Notes: generated by a model from the letters alone, not told the origin. Shown: positions 6,869 to 15,014, counted from the stretch's first letter. The stretch: 15,056 nucleotides of DNA from JANMMJ01 sp964543235 (GCA_964543235.1 CAZIXE010000083.1:1-15056); one strand, 5' to 3'. Numbers and translations are program-made.

Positions 6869-7597
6869 ATGGAGTGGCGCGAGGAAGGCATCATCCTTGC
6901 GGTGAGGACACATGGCGAAACCAGTGTCATCGCCGACATCCTGAATGAGACGCGGGGCCGGGTGCTGGGGCTGGTGCACGGCGGCCGGTCCAGAACGCTG
7001 CGCCCCGTGCTGCAGCCGGGCAACGTGGTGCTGGCCCACTGGCGGGCCCGGCTCGAGGAACATCTCGGCCATTATGCGATCGAACCCCTGGCGCTCAAAG
7101 CCGGCAGCCTGATCGACGAGCCGTTCAAACTCGCGGGGCTCACGACGCTTGCCGCCCAGGCGCAACTGCTGCCGGAGCGCGAGCCCCATCCCAAGATCTA
7201 TGCGGCGCTGCGGCTCATGCTGGACAATCTCGATGACGACGAGATCTGGCCGGCGCTCCTGGTGCGCTGGGAACTCGGCCTGCTCGACGAACTGGGCTTT
7301 GGTCTCGACCTCTCACGTTGCGCGGCAACAGGAAGCGCCGAGGACCTGATCTATGTGTCACCAAGGAGCGGCCGGGCGGTGAGCCGGGCGGCGGGCGAGG
7401 CCTATCGCGAGCGGCTGCTGGCGTTACCCGGTTTTCTGATGGGCAGCCAGGGTGGCGCGCCGACGCGCGCGGAGATTTGCGAGGGGCTGAAGCTCACGGG
7501 GCATTTTCTCGACCGCCATGTCTTCGAGCCGCGCGGGGTTCGCGCGCCCGAAAGCCGTGCATGGATTGTCGCGCGCCTTGCGCAAAGTCCGCATTGA
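6869..7597 (+). CDS. recO: DNA repair protein RecO
   Basis: RecO works with RecF and RecR to load RecA onto single-stranded DNA coated with SSB, and anneals complementary strands. The 242-residue protein begins MEWREEGIILAVRTHGETS, the typical OB-fold opening of alphaproteobacterial RecO, followed by GLVHGGRS. The helical C-terminal part contains LGFGLDLSRCAATG and a VSPRSGRAVSRAAG segment. The four-cysteine zinc site of some RecO proteins is absent; only the Cys of RCAATG is seen, which is common in this group. The ATG at 6869 lies seven bases past era, with a weak AGGC signal. The gene belongs to the lepB-rnc-era-recO unit. No terminator is evident after it. Confidence 0.93.
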   Translation: MEWREEGIILAVRTHGETSVIADILNETRGRVLGLVHGGRSRTLRPVLQPGNVVLAHWRARLEEHLGHYAIEPLALKAGSLIDEPFKLAGLTTLAAQAQLLPEREPHPKIYAALRLMLDNLDDDEIWPALLVRWELGLLDELGFGLDLSRCAATGSAEDLIYVSPRSGRAVSRAAGEAYRERLLALPGFLMGSQGGAPTRAEICEGLKLTGHFLDRHVFEPRGVRAPESRAWIVARLAQSPH

Positions 7598-7651
7598 AGC
7601 CCGGGTCCTGCGCGGATAGTCTGCGCGGTGCCCGGAAGAAGGATCGAACTC

Positions 7652-8056
7652 ATGCTTGGCCGACTGAATCACGTGGCGATAGCCGTACCCGATCTCGAAA
7701 AGGGGACGGCCGTCTACCGCAAGATGCTGGGTGCAAGGGTATCGGCACCCCAGGCCGAGCCGGCGCACGGGGTCACGGTGGTCTTCGTGGAGTTGCCCAA
7801 CACCAAGATCGAATTGCTCGAGCCGCTCGGCGAGGCCTCGCCAATCAGGGCCTTTCTCGAGAAGAACCCATCGGGCGGCATCCACCATGTCTGCTATGAA
7901 GTTGCCGACATTATTGCGGCGCGTGACCGGCTCCGCGCCGAGGGCGCCCGGCTGCTCGGCGACGGCAATCCGAAGACCGGCGCGCACGGCAAGCCGGTGC
8001 TGTTCCTGCATCCCAAGGATTTCTGCGGCACGCTCGTCGAGCTCGAACAGGCATGA
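7652..8056 (+). CDS. mce: Methylmalonyl-CoA epimerase
   Basis: The enzyme interconverts the (2R) and (2S) forms of methylmalonyl-CoA, feeding propionyl-CoA into succinyl-CoA, or serving the ethylmalonyl-CoA pathway. The 134-residue length is exactly usual. It is a glyoxalase-fold protein with two repeats: LNHVAIAVPDLEKG at the N-terminus and GIHHVCYEV near 76-84. Likely metal ligands are H7, E54, H79 and E130 by analogy with the family. The ATG at 7652 is preferred over the in-frame GTG at 7628 because AGAAGGA (7637-7643) sits eight bases upstream and similarity begins at MLGRLNHVAIAV. In many alphaproteobacteria this gene and the next lie by the nuo operon, not after recO. Confidence 0.93.
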   Translation: MLGRLNHVAIAVPDLEKGTAVYRKMLGARVSAPQAEPAHGVTVVFVELPNTKIELLEPLGEASPIRAFLEKNPSGGIHHVCYEVADIIAARDRLRAEGARLLGDGNPKTGAHGKPVLFLHPKDFCGTLVELEQA

Positions 8057-8292
8057 GCATCACGAGCAGCCTCGCGATCTACTTCATCATCTGGTGGCTC
8101 GCCTTCTTTGTCGTGTTGCCCTTCGGGGTCAAGAACCCGCATGAGGCAGGCGAAACGGTCCAAGCCGGCCATGAGGCGGGGGCGCCAGTCAACCCGCGTC
8201 TCAAACAGAAAGTGGTCATTACCACTTTGCTGGCGACAGTGGTCTTCGCCGGCGTCTACGCGGCCATCGCCAAGGGATTGCTGCTGCCTTGA
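8053..8292 (+). CDS. DUF1467-type small membrane protein
   Basis: This 79-residue protein has two predicted membrane helices, at about residues 5-24 (LAIYFIIWWLAFFVVLPFG) and 55-76 (VITTLLATVVFAGVYAAIA), joined by a hydrophilic segment with VKNPHEAGE. The arrangement and the WWLAFFVVLPFGV signature match the DUF1467 family of uncharacterised inner-membrane proteins. Its ATG overlaps the epimerase stop as ATGA, and the same pair occurs in many alphaproteobacteria, which suggests a linked but unknown role. It is the last gene before the ftsZ regulatory gap. Confidence 0.85.
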   Translation: MSITSSLAIYFIIWWLAFFVVLPFGVKNPHEAGETVQAGHEAGAPVNPRLKQKVVITTLLATVVFAGVYAAIAKGLLLP

Positions 8293-8300
8293 GGCAAGTC

Positions 8301-8335
8301 TTGCGGCGCTGACTCAAAACGGGTCAGTTGCGGCG
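8301..8335. repeat. Direct repeat flanking an inverted repeat upstream of ftsZ
   Basis: TTGCGGCG occurs at 8301-8308 and again at 8328-8335. Between the copies CTGAC (8309-8313) and GTCAG (8323-8327) form an inverted repeat, and a GACTC site (GANTC) lies at 8311-8315. The block is about 100 bases before the ftsZ start. It looks like a regulator-binding site, but no known regulator is assigned. Confidence 0.5.
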
Positions 8336-8362
8336 AATTTTACCTGCCATGGTTAGCGACCG

Positions 8363-8391
8363 TTAACCATTTGTTATCGAATGGGTAACAA
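8363..8391 (+). promoter_or_regulatory. CtrA-like box and candidate ftsZ promoter
   Basis: TTAACCATTTGTTATC (8363-8378) fits the CtrA consensus TTAA-N7-TTAAC with one mismatch (TTATC). The same TTAACC can serve as a -35 element, with TAACAA (8386-8391) as the -10 element 17 bases on, so CtrA binding would overlap the promoter. Overlapping dyads surround it: GGTTA with TAACC (8351-8355 and 8364-8368), CCATT with AATGG (8367-8371 and 8380-8384), and TTGTTA with TAACAA (8371-8376 and 8386-8391). ftsZ control by CtrA and by GANTC methylation is known in Caulobacter. Confidence 0.55.
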
Positions 8392-8430
8392 AGATGAAAT
8401 CTCGGGGAAATCAATTTCGGACGCCAAAAC

Positions 8431-10014
8431 ATGACCATTAATCTGACCGTTCCCAATCTGGCCGAACTGAAGCCGCGGATTACGGTCTTCGGAGTGGGAG
8501 GAGCCGGCGGCAACGCCGTTAACAATATGATTGAATCGCGTCTCGATGGCGTCGAGTTCGTGGTGGCCAATACCGATGCGCAGGCACTGGCCCAGAGCGC
8601 TGCCGAACGGCGAATTCAGATGGGGACGGCACTCACCCAGGGGCTGGGGGCGGGCTCGCAGCCGCAGATCGGGGCGGCGGCGGCGGAAGAGGCGCTGCCC
8701 GAGATCCTCGATCATCTGGCCGGGGCCCATATGGTGTTTATCACCGCCGGCATGGGCGGCGGTACCGGCACCGGGGCTGCGCCGGTGATCGCGCGGGCCG
8801 CCAAGGAGCAGGGCATTCTTACTGTCGGTGTCGTGACCAAGCCGTTCCATTTCGAGGGACAGCGCCGCATGCTGACGGCCGAGCGGGGCATCGAACAGCT
8901 CACCAACCATGTCGATACGCTGATCGTCATTCCGAACCAGAACCTGTTTCGGGTTGCCAACGAGAAGACGACATTTGCCGCTGCATTCGCCATGGCCGAC
9001 CAGGTGCTCTATTCCGGCGTGGCGTCGATCACGGAGCTCATGACCAAGGAAGGCCTGATCAACCTCGACTTCGCCGATGTGCGGGCGATCATGAGCGAAA
9101 TGGGCAAGGCCATGATGGGCACCGGCGAGGCCACCGGCGAGAAGCGCGCCATCGAGGCCGCCGAGGCAGCGATCTCCAACCCGCTTCTCGACGACGTATC
9201 GATGCGCGGGGCACGCGGCCTCCTGATCTCGATCACCGGCGGACCGGACCTCACGCTCTACGAAGTGGATGAGGCGGCGACGCGCATCCGCGAAGAAGTG
9301 GATCCGGAGGCCAACATCATTCTCGGTGCGACGTTTGACGACACGCTGGAAGGCACCATGCGCGTGTCGGTGGTCGCCACGGGGCTCGCTCTTGAAGGCA
9401 GGACCGAAGCCGGAAGCGGCGAGGAGCCGGAAGGTGAAGAAGCCGAGCCGCCACGACAGCAGTTCGGCTATTATGGCAAGCAACCCATTCCGATCCGCAA
9501 ACCGGTGACGCAGACGGCGCCGATGATGCCGCGTGCACCGGCGGCGGCCGCCGCGGCACCGGCGGCAGCCGCAAGTGCCGCGCCGGTCGTGCAGAAGAAG
9601 GTCATGGTCCAGAAGGTCGAGGAGCCGGAGCCAGAGGAGGACTTTGAACCGGAGGAGGCGCCGGTCGCGCGGCCGCAACCGGCGGCGCGGCAACCGCGGA
9701 TGCCGGCCATCGAGGAGTTTCCGCAACAGGCGCAACGCCAATATGCGGCACAGCAGGCGCGGATCGAGACGATTGCGGCTCAGGCCACGAGGAAGCGCAG
9801 CCTGTTCGAGCGGCTGGCCGGGGTCGGGCTCGGACGCAAGGAAGATCCGCTGCCACCACAACCGAGAGAACCGAAAATGACCGGACGGCCGGAACCAAAA
9901 ATGCATGCCCCAGCCGCGGCACCAGCCAAGCCGCCTGTCGCACAGCACATCGACCCCAGTCTCGATGATGACCAGCTCGAGATCCCCGCGTTTCTCAGGC
10001 GCCAGGCCAACTGA
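8431..10014 (+). CDS. ftsZ: Cell division protein FtsZ
   Basis: FtsZ is the tubulin-like GTPase that forms the Z-ring at the division site. The 527-residue protein has a globular domain up to about residue 320, with GVGGAGGNAVNNM (21-33), the tubulin signature GGGTGTG (109-115) and the T7 loop NLDFADVR (211-218). A long variable linker (about 323-513), rich in Ala, Pro, Gln and Glu, is typical of alphaproteobacteria. The C-terminal peptide DQLEIPAFLRRQAN is complete and should bind FtsA, ZipA-like or other partners. The start MTINL matches the family, although the ribosome-binding site is weak (CGGACG at 8418-8423). ftsQ and ftsA are not upstream. Regulation probably comes from the dyad-rich gap before it. 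Confidence 0.97.
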   Translation: MTINLTVPNLAELKPRITVFGVGGAGGNAVNNMIESRLDGVEFVVANTDAQALAQSAAERRIQMGTALTQGLGAGSQPQIGAAAAEEALPEILDHLAGAHMVFITAGMGGGTGTGAAPVIARAAKEQGILTVGVVTKPFHFEGQRRMLTAERGIEQLTNHVDTLIVIPNQNLFRVANEKTTFAAAFAMADQVLYSGVASITELMTKEGLINLDFADVRAIMSEMGKAMMGTGEATGEKRAIEAAEAAISNPLLDDVSMRGARGLLISITGGPDLTLYEVDEAATRIREEVDPEANIILGATFDDTLEGTMRVSVVATGLALEGRTEAGSGEEPEGEEAEPPRQQFGYYGKQPIPIRKPVTQTAPMMPRAPAAAAAAPAAAASAAPVVQKKVMVQKVEEPEPEEDFEPEEAPVARPQPAARQPRMPAIEEFPQQAQRQYAAQQARIETIAAQATRKRSLFERLAGVGLGRKEDPLPPQPREPKMTGRPEPKMHAPAAAPAKPPVAQHIDPSLDDDQLEIPAFLRRQAN

Positions 10015-10038
10015 GCCGCACGCAGGATTTGCCCTGAG

Positions 10039-10068
10039 CCCGGCGGCCACATTTCCGCCGGGTTTCGT
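10039..10068 (+). terminator. Intrinsic terminator after ftsZ
   Basis: CCCGGCGG (10039-10046) pairs exactly with CCGCCGGG (10055-10062) around the eight-base loop CCACATTT, followed by TTTCGT. The T-run is short but the stem is strong. It lies 25 bases past the ftsZ stop and should end the ftsZ transcript before bamD. Confidence 0.65.
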
Positions 10069-10146
10069 GCTTGTATGGCGCTGACCGGGTCTGGCGGGAG
10101 ATGGGGTTCGCGCGGCGGATCGGCGGGCAATCGAGGGATGTGATCA

Positions 10147-11073
10147 TTGCATAGCGGGAGGTTGGCGACGGCGGCGGGGATCTGGGGCAGGGTGGTCCTG
10201 TGCTGCCTGATTGTCGCGACCAGCACGGCCTGTTCCCGCAGCTCCAAGCTTCTCGATGATGTGTTCGGCGACAGCAAGAGTTCCACACAGGCGGCGTCCA
10301 GCAGCGGCGATGCGCTGTCGCCGGATCTCAACACGGTCGACGATACCCAGCCGGTGGCCGAGCTCTACAACAAGGGCCTCGATTATCTCAAGGACGGGTC
10401 CTACAAGTCGGCCGCCAAATCGTTTGCGGAAGTCGAGCGGCAACATCCCTACTCGAGCTGGGCGACCAAGGCCATCCTGATGCAGGCCTATGCGCATTAC
10501 CAGCGCAACTCCTATGACGACACCATCAATGCCGCGCAACGCTTCATCACACTGCATCCCGGCCACAAGGATGCGCCCTATGCCTATTACCTGATCGCGC
10601 TCTCCTACTACGAACAGATCAGCGATGTGAAACGCGACCAGACGGCGACCCAGAAAGCGCTGGACGCGCTCGAAGAAGTGAGCCGGCGCTACCCCGACAG
10701 CCAGTATGCGCGCGACGCCGAGGCGAAGGCGCTTCTGGCACGCGACCACCTGGCGGGCAAAGAGATGGAAATCGGGCGGTACTACCTGAAGAAAGGCTCA
10801 TATCTCGCCGGCATCAACCGGTTCAAGAAGGTGGTGACCGACTATCAGACAACCGCGCACACGCCGGAGGCGCTTTACCGCCTCACGGAAGGCTACATGG
10901 CACTTGGTGTGCGTTCGGAAGCGCAAACGGCGGCGGCCGTGCTCGGGCACAATTTTCCCAACAGCCAGTGGTATCGCGATGCCTATGCACTGATCCAGTC
11001 CGACGGGCTTGCGCCCGTCGAGAACAGGGAGAGCTGGATCAGCAAGGCGTGGACGTCGGTCAATCCCTTCTAA
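10147..11073 (+). CDS. bamD: Outer membrane protein assembly factor BamD, lipoprotein
   Basis: BamD is an essential lipoprotein of the BAM complex, which folds beta-barrel proteins into the outer membrane. The 308-residue protein has a lipoprotein signal: a hydrophobic run ending TSTAC, with Cys29 as the probable lipidated residue, although the lipobox lacks the usual Leu at -3. Five TPR-like repeats follow from about residue 70, for example AELYNKGLDYLKDGSYKSAA, then YYLKKGSYLAGINRF near 215. No ATG fits the N-terminus. The TTG at 10147 is chosen because GAGGGA (10133-10138) lies eight bases before it and the resulting N-terminus has an Arg before the helix. Alternatives are TTG 10162 and GTG 10192. 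The gene is separated from ftsZ by a terminator; lpxC is absent between them. Confidence 0.92.
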   Translation: MHSGRLATAAGIWGRVVLCCLIVATSTACSRSSKLLDDVFGDSKSSTQAASSSGDALSPDLNTVDDTQPVAELYNKGLDYLKDGSYKSAAKSFAEVERQHPYSSWATKAILMQAYAHYQRNSYDDTINAAQRFITLHPGHKDAPYAYYLIALSYYEQISDVKRDQTATQKALDALEEVSRRYPDSQYARDAEAKALLARDHLAGKEMEIGRYYLKKGSYLAGINRFKKVVTDYQTTAHTPEALYRLTEGYMALGVRSEAQTAAAVLGHNFPNSQWYRDAYALIQSDGLAPVENRESWISKAWTSVNPF

Positions 11074-11103
11074 AGGCCCGCCAGACTCGGCTATAAAGCC
11101 GCC

Positions 11104-12774
11104 ATGCTGAATGCGCTCTCCATTCGTGACATCGTGCTCATCGAGAAGCTGGATATCGCACTGGGCGGGGGGCTAACGATCCTCACCGGCGAAACGGGTG
11201 CCGGCAAGTCCATCCTGCTCGACGCGCTGGGCCTGGCCCTGGGAGCCCGGGGTGACAGCTCGCTGGTGCGGTCGGGGGCCGGCAAGGGGGTGGTGACCGC
11301 GGCCTACACCCTGCCGAGCGGCCATGCGGCGCTCCGCCTTCTCGAAGAGCAGGGGATTGTCGTCGAGGGCGATCTTGTCATCCGTCGCATCCAGAGCGCC
11401 GAGGGACCGAGCCGGGCCTCCATCAATGACCAGCCAGTCAGTCTCAACCTGCTGCGGCAGGTTGCCGGGACGCTGGCGGAGATCCATGGCCAGCACGATG
11501 ACCGGGCACTTATCGATGTGGCGTTGCACCGGCGGCTCCTCGATGCACATGGCGGGTTAGAGGCGGAGGCGGCCGAGGCGGCGCGGCTGTGGAGCGCCTA
11601 CAGCGCGGCGGCCAGCCAGCTTGCCGAGCACCGCGAGCTCATGGCCAAGGCGGAATCCGAGCGTGACTATCTCGAACACGCGATCGCCGAGTTGCGTGCG
11701 CTTGATCCGCAGCCGCAGGAAGAAACGCAACTCGCGGAAGCGCGCCAGCTCATGATGAATGCCGAACAGTACGCCGCGGCGCTTGACGAGGCGGAGCAGG
11801 TCATCGCCGGTGACGGCGCCATGGCGGCGCGCCTCAATACGGCACTGCGGAAGCTCGAGCGGCGGCGCGAGGCGGCGCATGGCCGGCTTGACGAGGTCTG
11901 CAGCACACTCGACCGGCTGCTTACGGAAGTTGGCGAGGGCCAACGGGCGATCGCGGAGGCAAAGCGGGCCTTCGCCTTCGACCCGCGCGAACTCGAGACG
12001 TCGGAGGAGCGGCTGTTCGCGCTCCGGGCGGCGGCCCGCAAGCACAAGTGCCAGGTTGACCAGTTGGCGGACGTGCATGCGCAACTCGAGCGTGAGCTCG
12101 AAGCAATCAGCGACGGCGGCCGCGAACTGGCCCGCCTTGAGAGAGAGGTGCGCGCGGCGGAATCGGCGTTCCGTTCGGCGGCGAAACAGCTCTCAGAAAA
12201 GCGCCGGGTCGCGGCCGAGGCGCTGGACGCGGCGGTGATGCGCGAACTGCCGCCGCTCAAGCTCGACAAGGCGCGGTTTGCCACCGAAATCGATAGCGAC
12301 GAAACGCGGCCCGGGCCGCACGGGTTCGACCGGGTCGAATTCCTGGTTGCGGCGAATCCGGGAACGCCCTTGATGCCGCTCATGAAGGTGGCATCGGGGG
12401 GCGAGCTGGCGCGCTTCATGCTGGCACTGAAGGTCGTGCTGGCCGCCAGAGGGTCGGCGCCGACTCTCATCTTCGATGAAATCGACACAGGCGTGGGCGG
12501 CGCGGTGGCGGAAGCGATCGGGACACGGCTGTCACGGCTCGCCAGGGGCCTGCAGGTGCTGGCGGTGACGCATTCGCCGCAGGTCGCGGCGCGTGCCGAC
12601 CGGCATTTTCTGATCTCGAAGATGGAGGAGGTGGGCAGTCAGCGCATGGTGACGAGGGTGCAGGAGCTCTCCAGCCACAGCCGCCGCGAGGAATTGGCGC
12701 GGATGCTGTCGGGCGCCACAGTCACCGAGGAGGCACGGGCCCAGGCCTCGCGGCTGCTCGAGGGCACCGGCTGA
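11104..12774 (+). CDS. recN: DNA repair protein RecN
   Basis: RecN is an SMC-like ATPase that acts at double-strand breaks and holds DNA ends and sister chromatids together. The 556-residue protein has Walker A GETGAGKS near residues 29-36, a long central coiled coil (about 155-375, rich in Glu, Arg and Ala), the ABC signature SGGELARFMLALK near 435, and Walker B TLIFDEIDTGVGG soon after. All nucleotide-binding elements are present. The first residues MLNALSIRDIVLIEKLDI fix the start, 30 bases past bamD. A small GGCT/AGCC palindrome (11092-11103) precedes the ATG and no strong ribosome-binding site is seen. The stop TGATG overlaps ligA by one base. No LexA box is obvious upstream, so SOS control cannot be claimed. 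Confidence 0.96.
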   Translation: MLNALSIRDIVLIEKLDIALGGGLTILTGETGAGKSILLDALGLALGARGDSSLVRSGAGKGVVTAAYTLPSGHAALRLLEEQGIVVEGDLVIRRIQSAEGPSRASINDQPVSLNLLRQVAGTLAEIHGQHDDRALIDVALHRRLLDAHGGLEAEAAEAARLWSAYSAAASQLAEHRELMAKAESERDYLEHAIAELRALDPQPQEETQLAEARQLMMNAEQYAAALDEAEQVIAGDGAMAARLNTALRKLERRREAAHGRLDEVCSTLDRLLTEVGEGQRAIAEAKRAFAFDPRELETSEERLFALRAAARKHKCQVDQLADVHAQLERELEAISDGGRELARLEREVRAAESAFRSAAKQLSEKRRVAAEALDAAVMRELPPLKLDKARFATEIDSDETRPGPHGFDRVEFLVAANPGTPLMPLMKVASGGELARFMLALKVVLAARGSAPTLIFDEIDTGVGGAVAEAIGTRLSRLARGLQVLAVTHSPQVAARADRHFLISKMEEVGSQRMVTRVQELSSHSRREELARMLSGATVTEEARAQASRLLEGTG

Positions 12775-14879
12775 TGGCCAAGCCGAAGGCCGTGGCGCAA
12801 CTTACGCCGGCAGAGGCGGAGGCCGAACTGGCGCGGCTTGCCGCCGAGATCAGCCGCCATGACGAAGCCTACTACCGGGAGGATGCACCAGTCATTTCGG
12901 ATGCCGAGTACGATGCGCTGCGGCAACGAAATGCTGAAATTGAAGACCGGTTTCCGGAACTCGTTCGTCCCGATTCGCCGTCGCGCCGGGTCGGCGCCGC
13001 GCCGCAGGAGAAATTCGGCAAAGTCCGCCATCGCGTGCCGATGCTGTCGCTCAGCAATGCCTTTGACGAAGCCGAGGTTGCCGAATTCGTCGGCCGCATC
13101 CGCCGATTTCTCAATCTGGATGATGATGCGGAGGTGGCGATCACCGCAGAGCCCAAGATTGACGGGCTGTCGCTGTCAATCCGCTACGAGGATGGGCGTC
13201 TCACCGAGGGGGCGACGCGCGGCGACGGGCAAGAGGGTGAAAATGTCACGGCCAATGTCCGCACCGTGAAAGATGTGCCGCAACGCGTGACGGCACCGGG
13301 GTTCCCGGCAGTGTTCGAAGTGCGCGGGGAAATATATATGTCCCACAAGGACTTTCGCGCGCTGAATGAGAAGCAGACGCAAGCGGGAGAGAAGGTCTTT
13401 GCCAACCCGCGCAACGCCGCGGCCGGCAGCCTCAGGCAGCTCGATCCCAGCATCACCGCAAGCCGGCCGCTGCGCTTCTTTGCCTATGGCTGGGGCGAAG
13501 TATCGGCGCTGCCGGCCAAGACGCAGTGGGACATGGTTCAGGCGCTCAAGCGCTGGGGCTTTCCCGTCAATCCGCTGACCAAGCTCTGCCACAGCACAGA
13601 GGAGCTCCTGGCTCACTACCGGCTGATCGAGAGCCAGCGGGCGGAACTCGGCTATGACATCGATGGCGTCGTCTACAAGGTTGACAGGCTCGATCTGCAG
13701 CAGCGGCTCGGCTTCGTGTCGCGCAGCCCGCGCTGGGGCCTTGCCCACAAGTTCTCGGCCGAGAAAGCCACCACGGTGCTCGAGGCGATCGACATCCAGG
13801 TCGGGCGCACCGGAGCGCTGACGCCGGTGGCGCGGCTCAGGCCGGTCACGGTGGGCGGCGTCGTCGTTTCCAATGCGACGCTGCATAATGAAGACGAGAT
13901 CGCCCGCAAGGATATCCGGGTGGGCGACACGGTCATCGTGCAACGGGCCGGCGACGTCATCCCGCAGATACTCGGCTTCGTGCCGGAGCAGCGACCGCGC
14001 CAGGCGGTTCCCTACGACTTTCCAAGAGTGTGTCCGGCCTGCGGCAGTCATGCGGTGCGGGAGGAGCGCGAGAGCGGCAAGCTCGATGCGGTACGACGCT
14101 GCACCGGCGGTCTCGTCTGCCCGGCGCAGCGGGTCGAGCGCCTCAAGCATTTTGTGTCGCGCAATGCCTTCGACATCGAGGGCATGGGCGACAAGGTGAT
14201 CCAAGAATTCTACAACGATGGCCTGATCCAGTCGCCGCCCGACATCTTCACACTCGAGGCACGCGATGGCCGGGGGCGCACGAAGCTCAAGGACCGCGAA
14301 GGCTGGGGCGAAGCCAGTGCCCGCAAACTGTTCGAGGCCATTGCGGCACGGCGGGTGATCGCTCTTGACCGGTTCATCTTCGCGCTCGGCATCCGCCATG
14401 TCGGCGAAACCACGGCACGGGTCCTGGCAAGGGCCTACGGTTCGGCACAGGCCTTCTGCGAACAGATGCAGGCTGCCTACCGCGATCCGGACGGCGAAGC
14501 GATGAAGGAACTGAACGCCCTGGACGGGATCGGCGACGTCGTTGCCGAGGCGATCGCGCAGTTCTTCGGCGAGCCGCACAATGTCGATGTGGTGAACCAG
14601 CTGCTCGACCAGGTTACCGCCGTGCCGCTCGCTGCGGTGAACACGGGCTCGGTGGTCTCCGGCAAGACCGTGGTGTTCACCGGAGCGCTGGAGCGGATGA
14701 CCCGGGAAGAGGCCAAGGCCATGGCGGAGCGGCTGGGCGCCAAGGTGGCCGGTTCAGTGTCCAAGAAGACCGATCTCGTGGTGGCGGGCCCCGGCGCCGG
14801 CTCTAAGCTGAAGGACGCCCAGAAATACGGAGTCGAGGTCATTGACGAGGCCGAGTGGTTCCGGCGGGCAGGCGGGTAG
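12774..14879 (+). CDS. ligA: NAD-dependent DNA ligase
   Basis: LigA seals nicks in replication and repair using NAD. The 701-residue protein is full length. The N-terminal Ia domain has YYREDAPVISDAEYD. The adenylation domain has the nucleotide-accepting lysine K128 in EPKIDGLS. The OB domain follows, then a zinc finger with C420, C423, C443 and C449. Helix-hairpin-helix repeats cover about 500-590, and a C-terminal BRCT domain about 622-701 (VVSGKTVVFTGALERMTREE). The start overlaps the recN stop by one base in TGATG, with GAGGG just upstream as a ribosome-binding site. bamD-recN-ligA is a common alphaproteobacterial order. Nothing is damaged. Confidence 0.97.
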   Translation: MAKPKAVAQLTPAEAEAELARLAAEISRHDEAYYREDAPVISDAEYDALRQRNAEIEDRFPELVRPDSPSRRVGAAPQEKFGKVRHRVPMLSLSNAFDEAEVAEFVGRIRRFLNLDDDAEVAITAEPKIDGLSLSIRYEDGRLTEGATRGDGQEGENVTANVRTVKDVPQRVTAPGFPAVFEVRGEIYMSHKDFRALNEKQTQAGEKVFANPRNAAAGSLRQLDPSITASRPLRFFAYGWGEVSALPAKTQWDMVQALKRWGFPVNPLTKLCHSTEELLAHYRLIESQRAELGYDIDGVVYKVDRLDLQQRLGFVSRSPRWGLAHKFSAEKATTVLEAIDIQVGRTGALTPVARLRPVTVGGVVVSNATLHNEDEIARKDIRVGDTVIVQRAGDVIPQILGFVPEQRPRQAVPYDFPRVCPACGSHAVREERESGKLDAVRRCTGGLVCPAQRVERLKHFVSRNAFDIEGMGDKVIQEFYNDGLIQSPPDIFTLEARDGRGRTKLKDREGWGEASARKLFEAIAARRVIALDRFIFALGIRHVGETTARVLARAYGSAQAFCEQMQAAYRDPDGEAMKELNALDGIGDVVAEAIAQFFGEPHNVDVVNQLLDQVTAVPLAAVNTGSVVSGKTVVFTGALERMTREEAKAMAERLGAKVAGSVSKKTDLVVAGPGAGSKLKDAQKYGVEVIDEAEWFRRAGG

Positions 14880-14893
14880 CGGCGGGCTGGAAC

Positions 14894-14963
14894 GCCGCTT
14901 TGCATGCGGCAGGCGAGCCTCGCGCAGGCGAAGCGGGATCCCGGCGCGCGTTGCTGCGCGCCG
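14894..14963. repeat. Cluster of three hairpins downstream of ligA
   Basis: Three stems lie close together: GCCGC (14894-14898) with GCGGC (14906-14910); GCCT (14917-14920) with AGGC (14926-14929); and CGGCGCGC (14942-14949) with GCGCGCCG (14956-14963) around a six-base loop. The last is the strongest. No T-run follows on either strand. The cluster sits between ligA and a probable convergent gene, so it may end transcription from both sides or be an extragenic palindromic repeat like the one at 87-153, although the sequences differ. Confidence 0.5.
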
Positions 14964-15014
14964 CCTGGCTGGGAAGACGGCTCAATACGATGAAATTCCG
15001 GTGACAGAAATTCC

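Noticed and set aside
5803..7023. Long open frame antisense to rnc, era and recO (406 codons)
   Set aside because: It spans three intact plus-strand genes and its translation shows no domain.
8053..8430. Toxin-antitoxin pair or phage-related small genes around the DUF1467 protein
   Set aside because: The small protein has two membrane helices and a conserved epimerase partner; the following 138 bases are regulatory and not coding.
8374..10050. Long open frame antisense to ftsZ (558 codons)
   Set aside because: It covers the whole of a clear ftsZ, is full of Arg-, His- and Leu-rich low-complexity sequence, and has no family features; an artefact of high GC.
13176..14579. Long open frame antisense to ligA (467 codons)
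   Set aside because: Antisense to an intact ligA, with no motif; a composition artefact.
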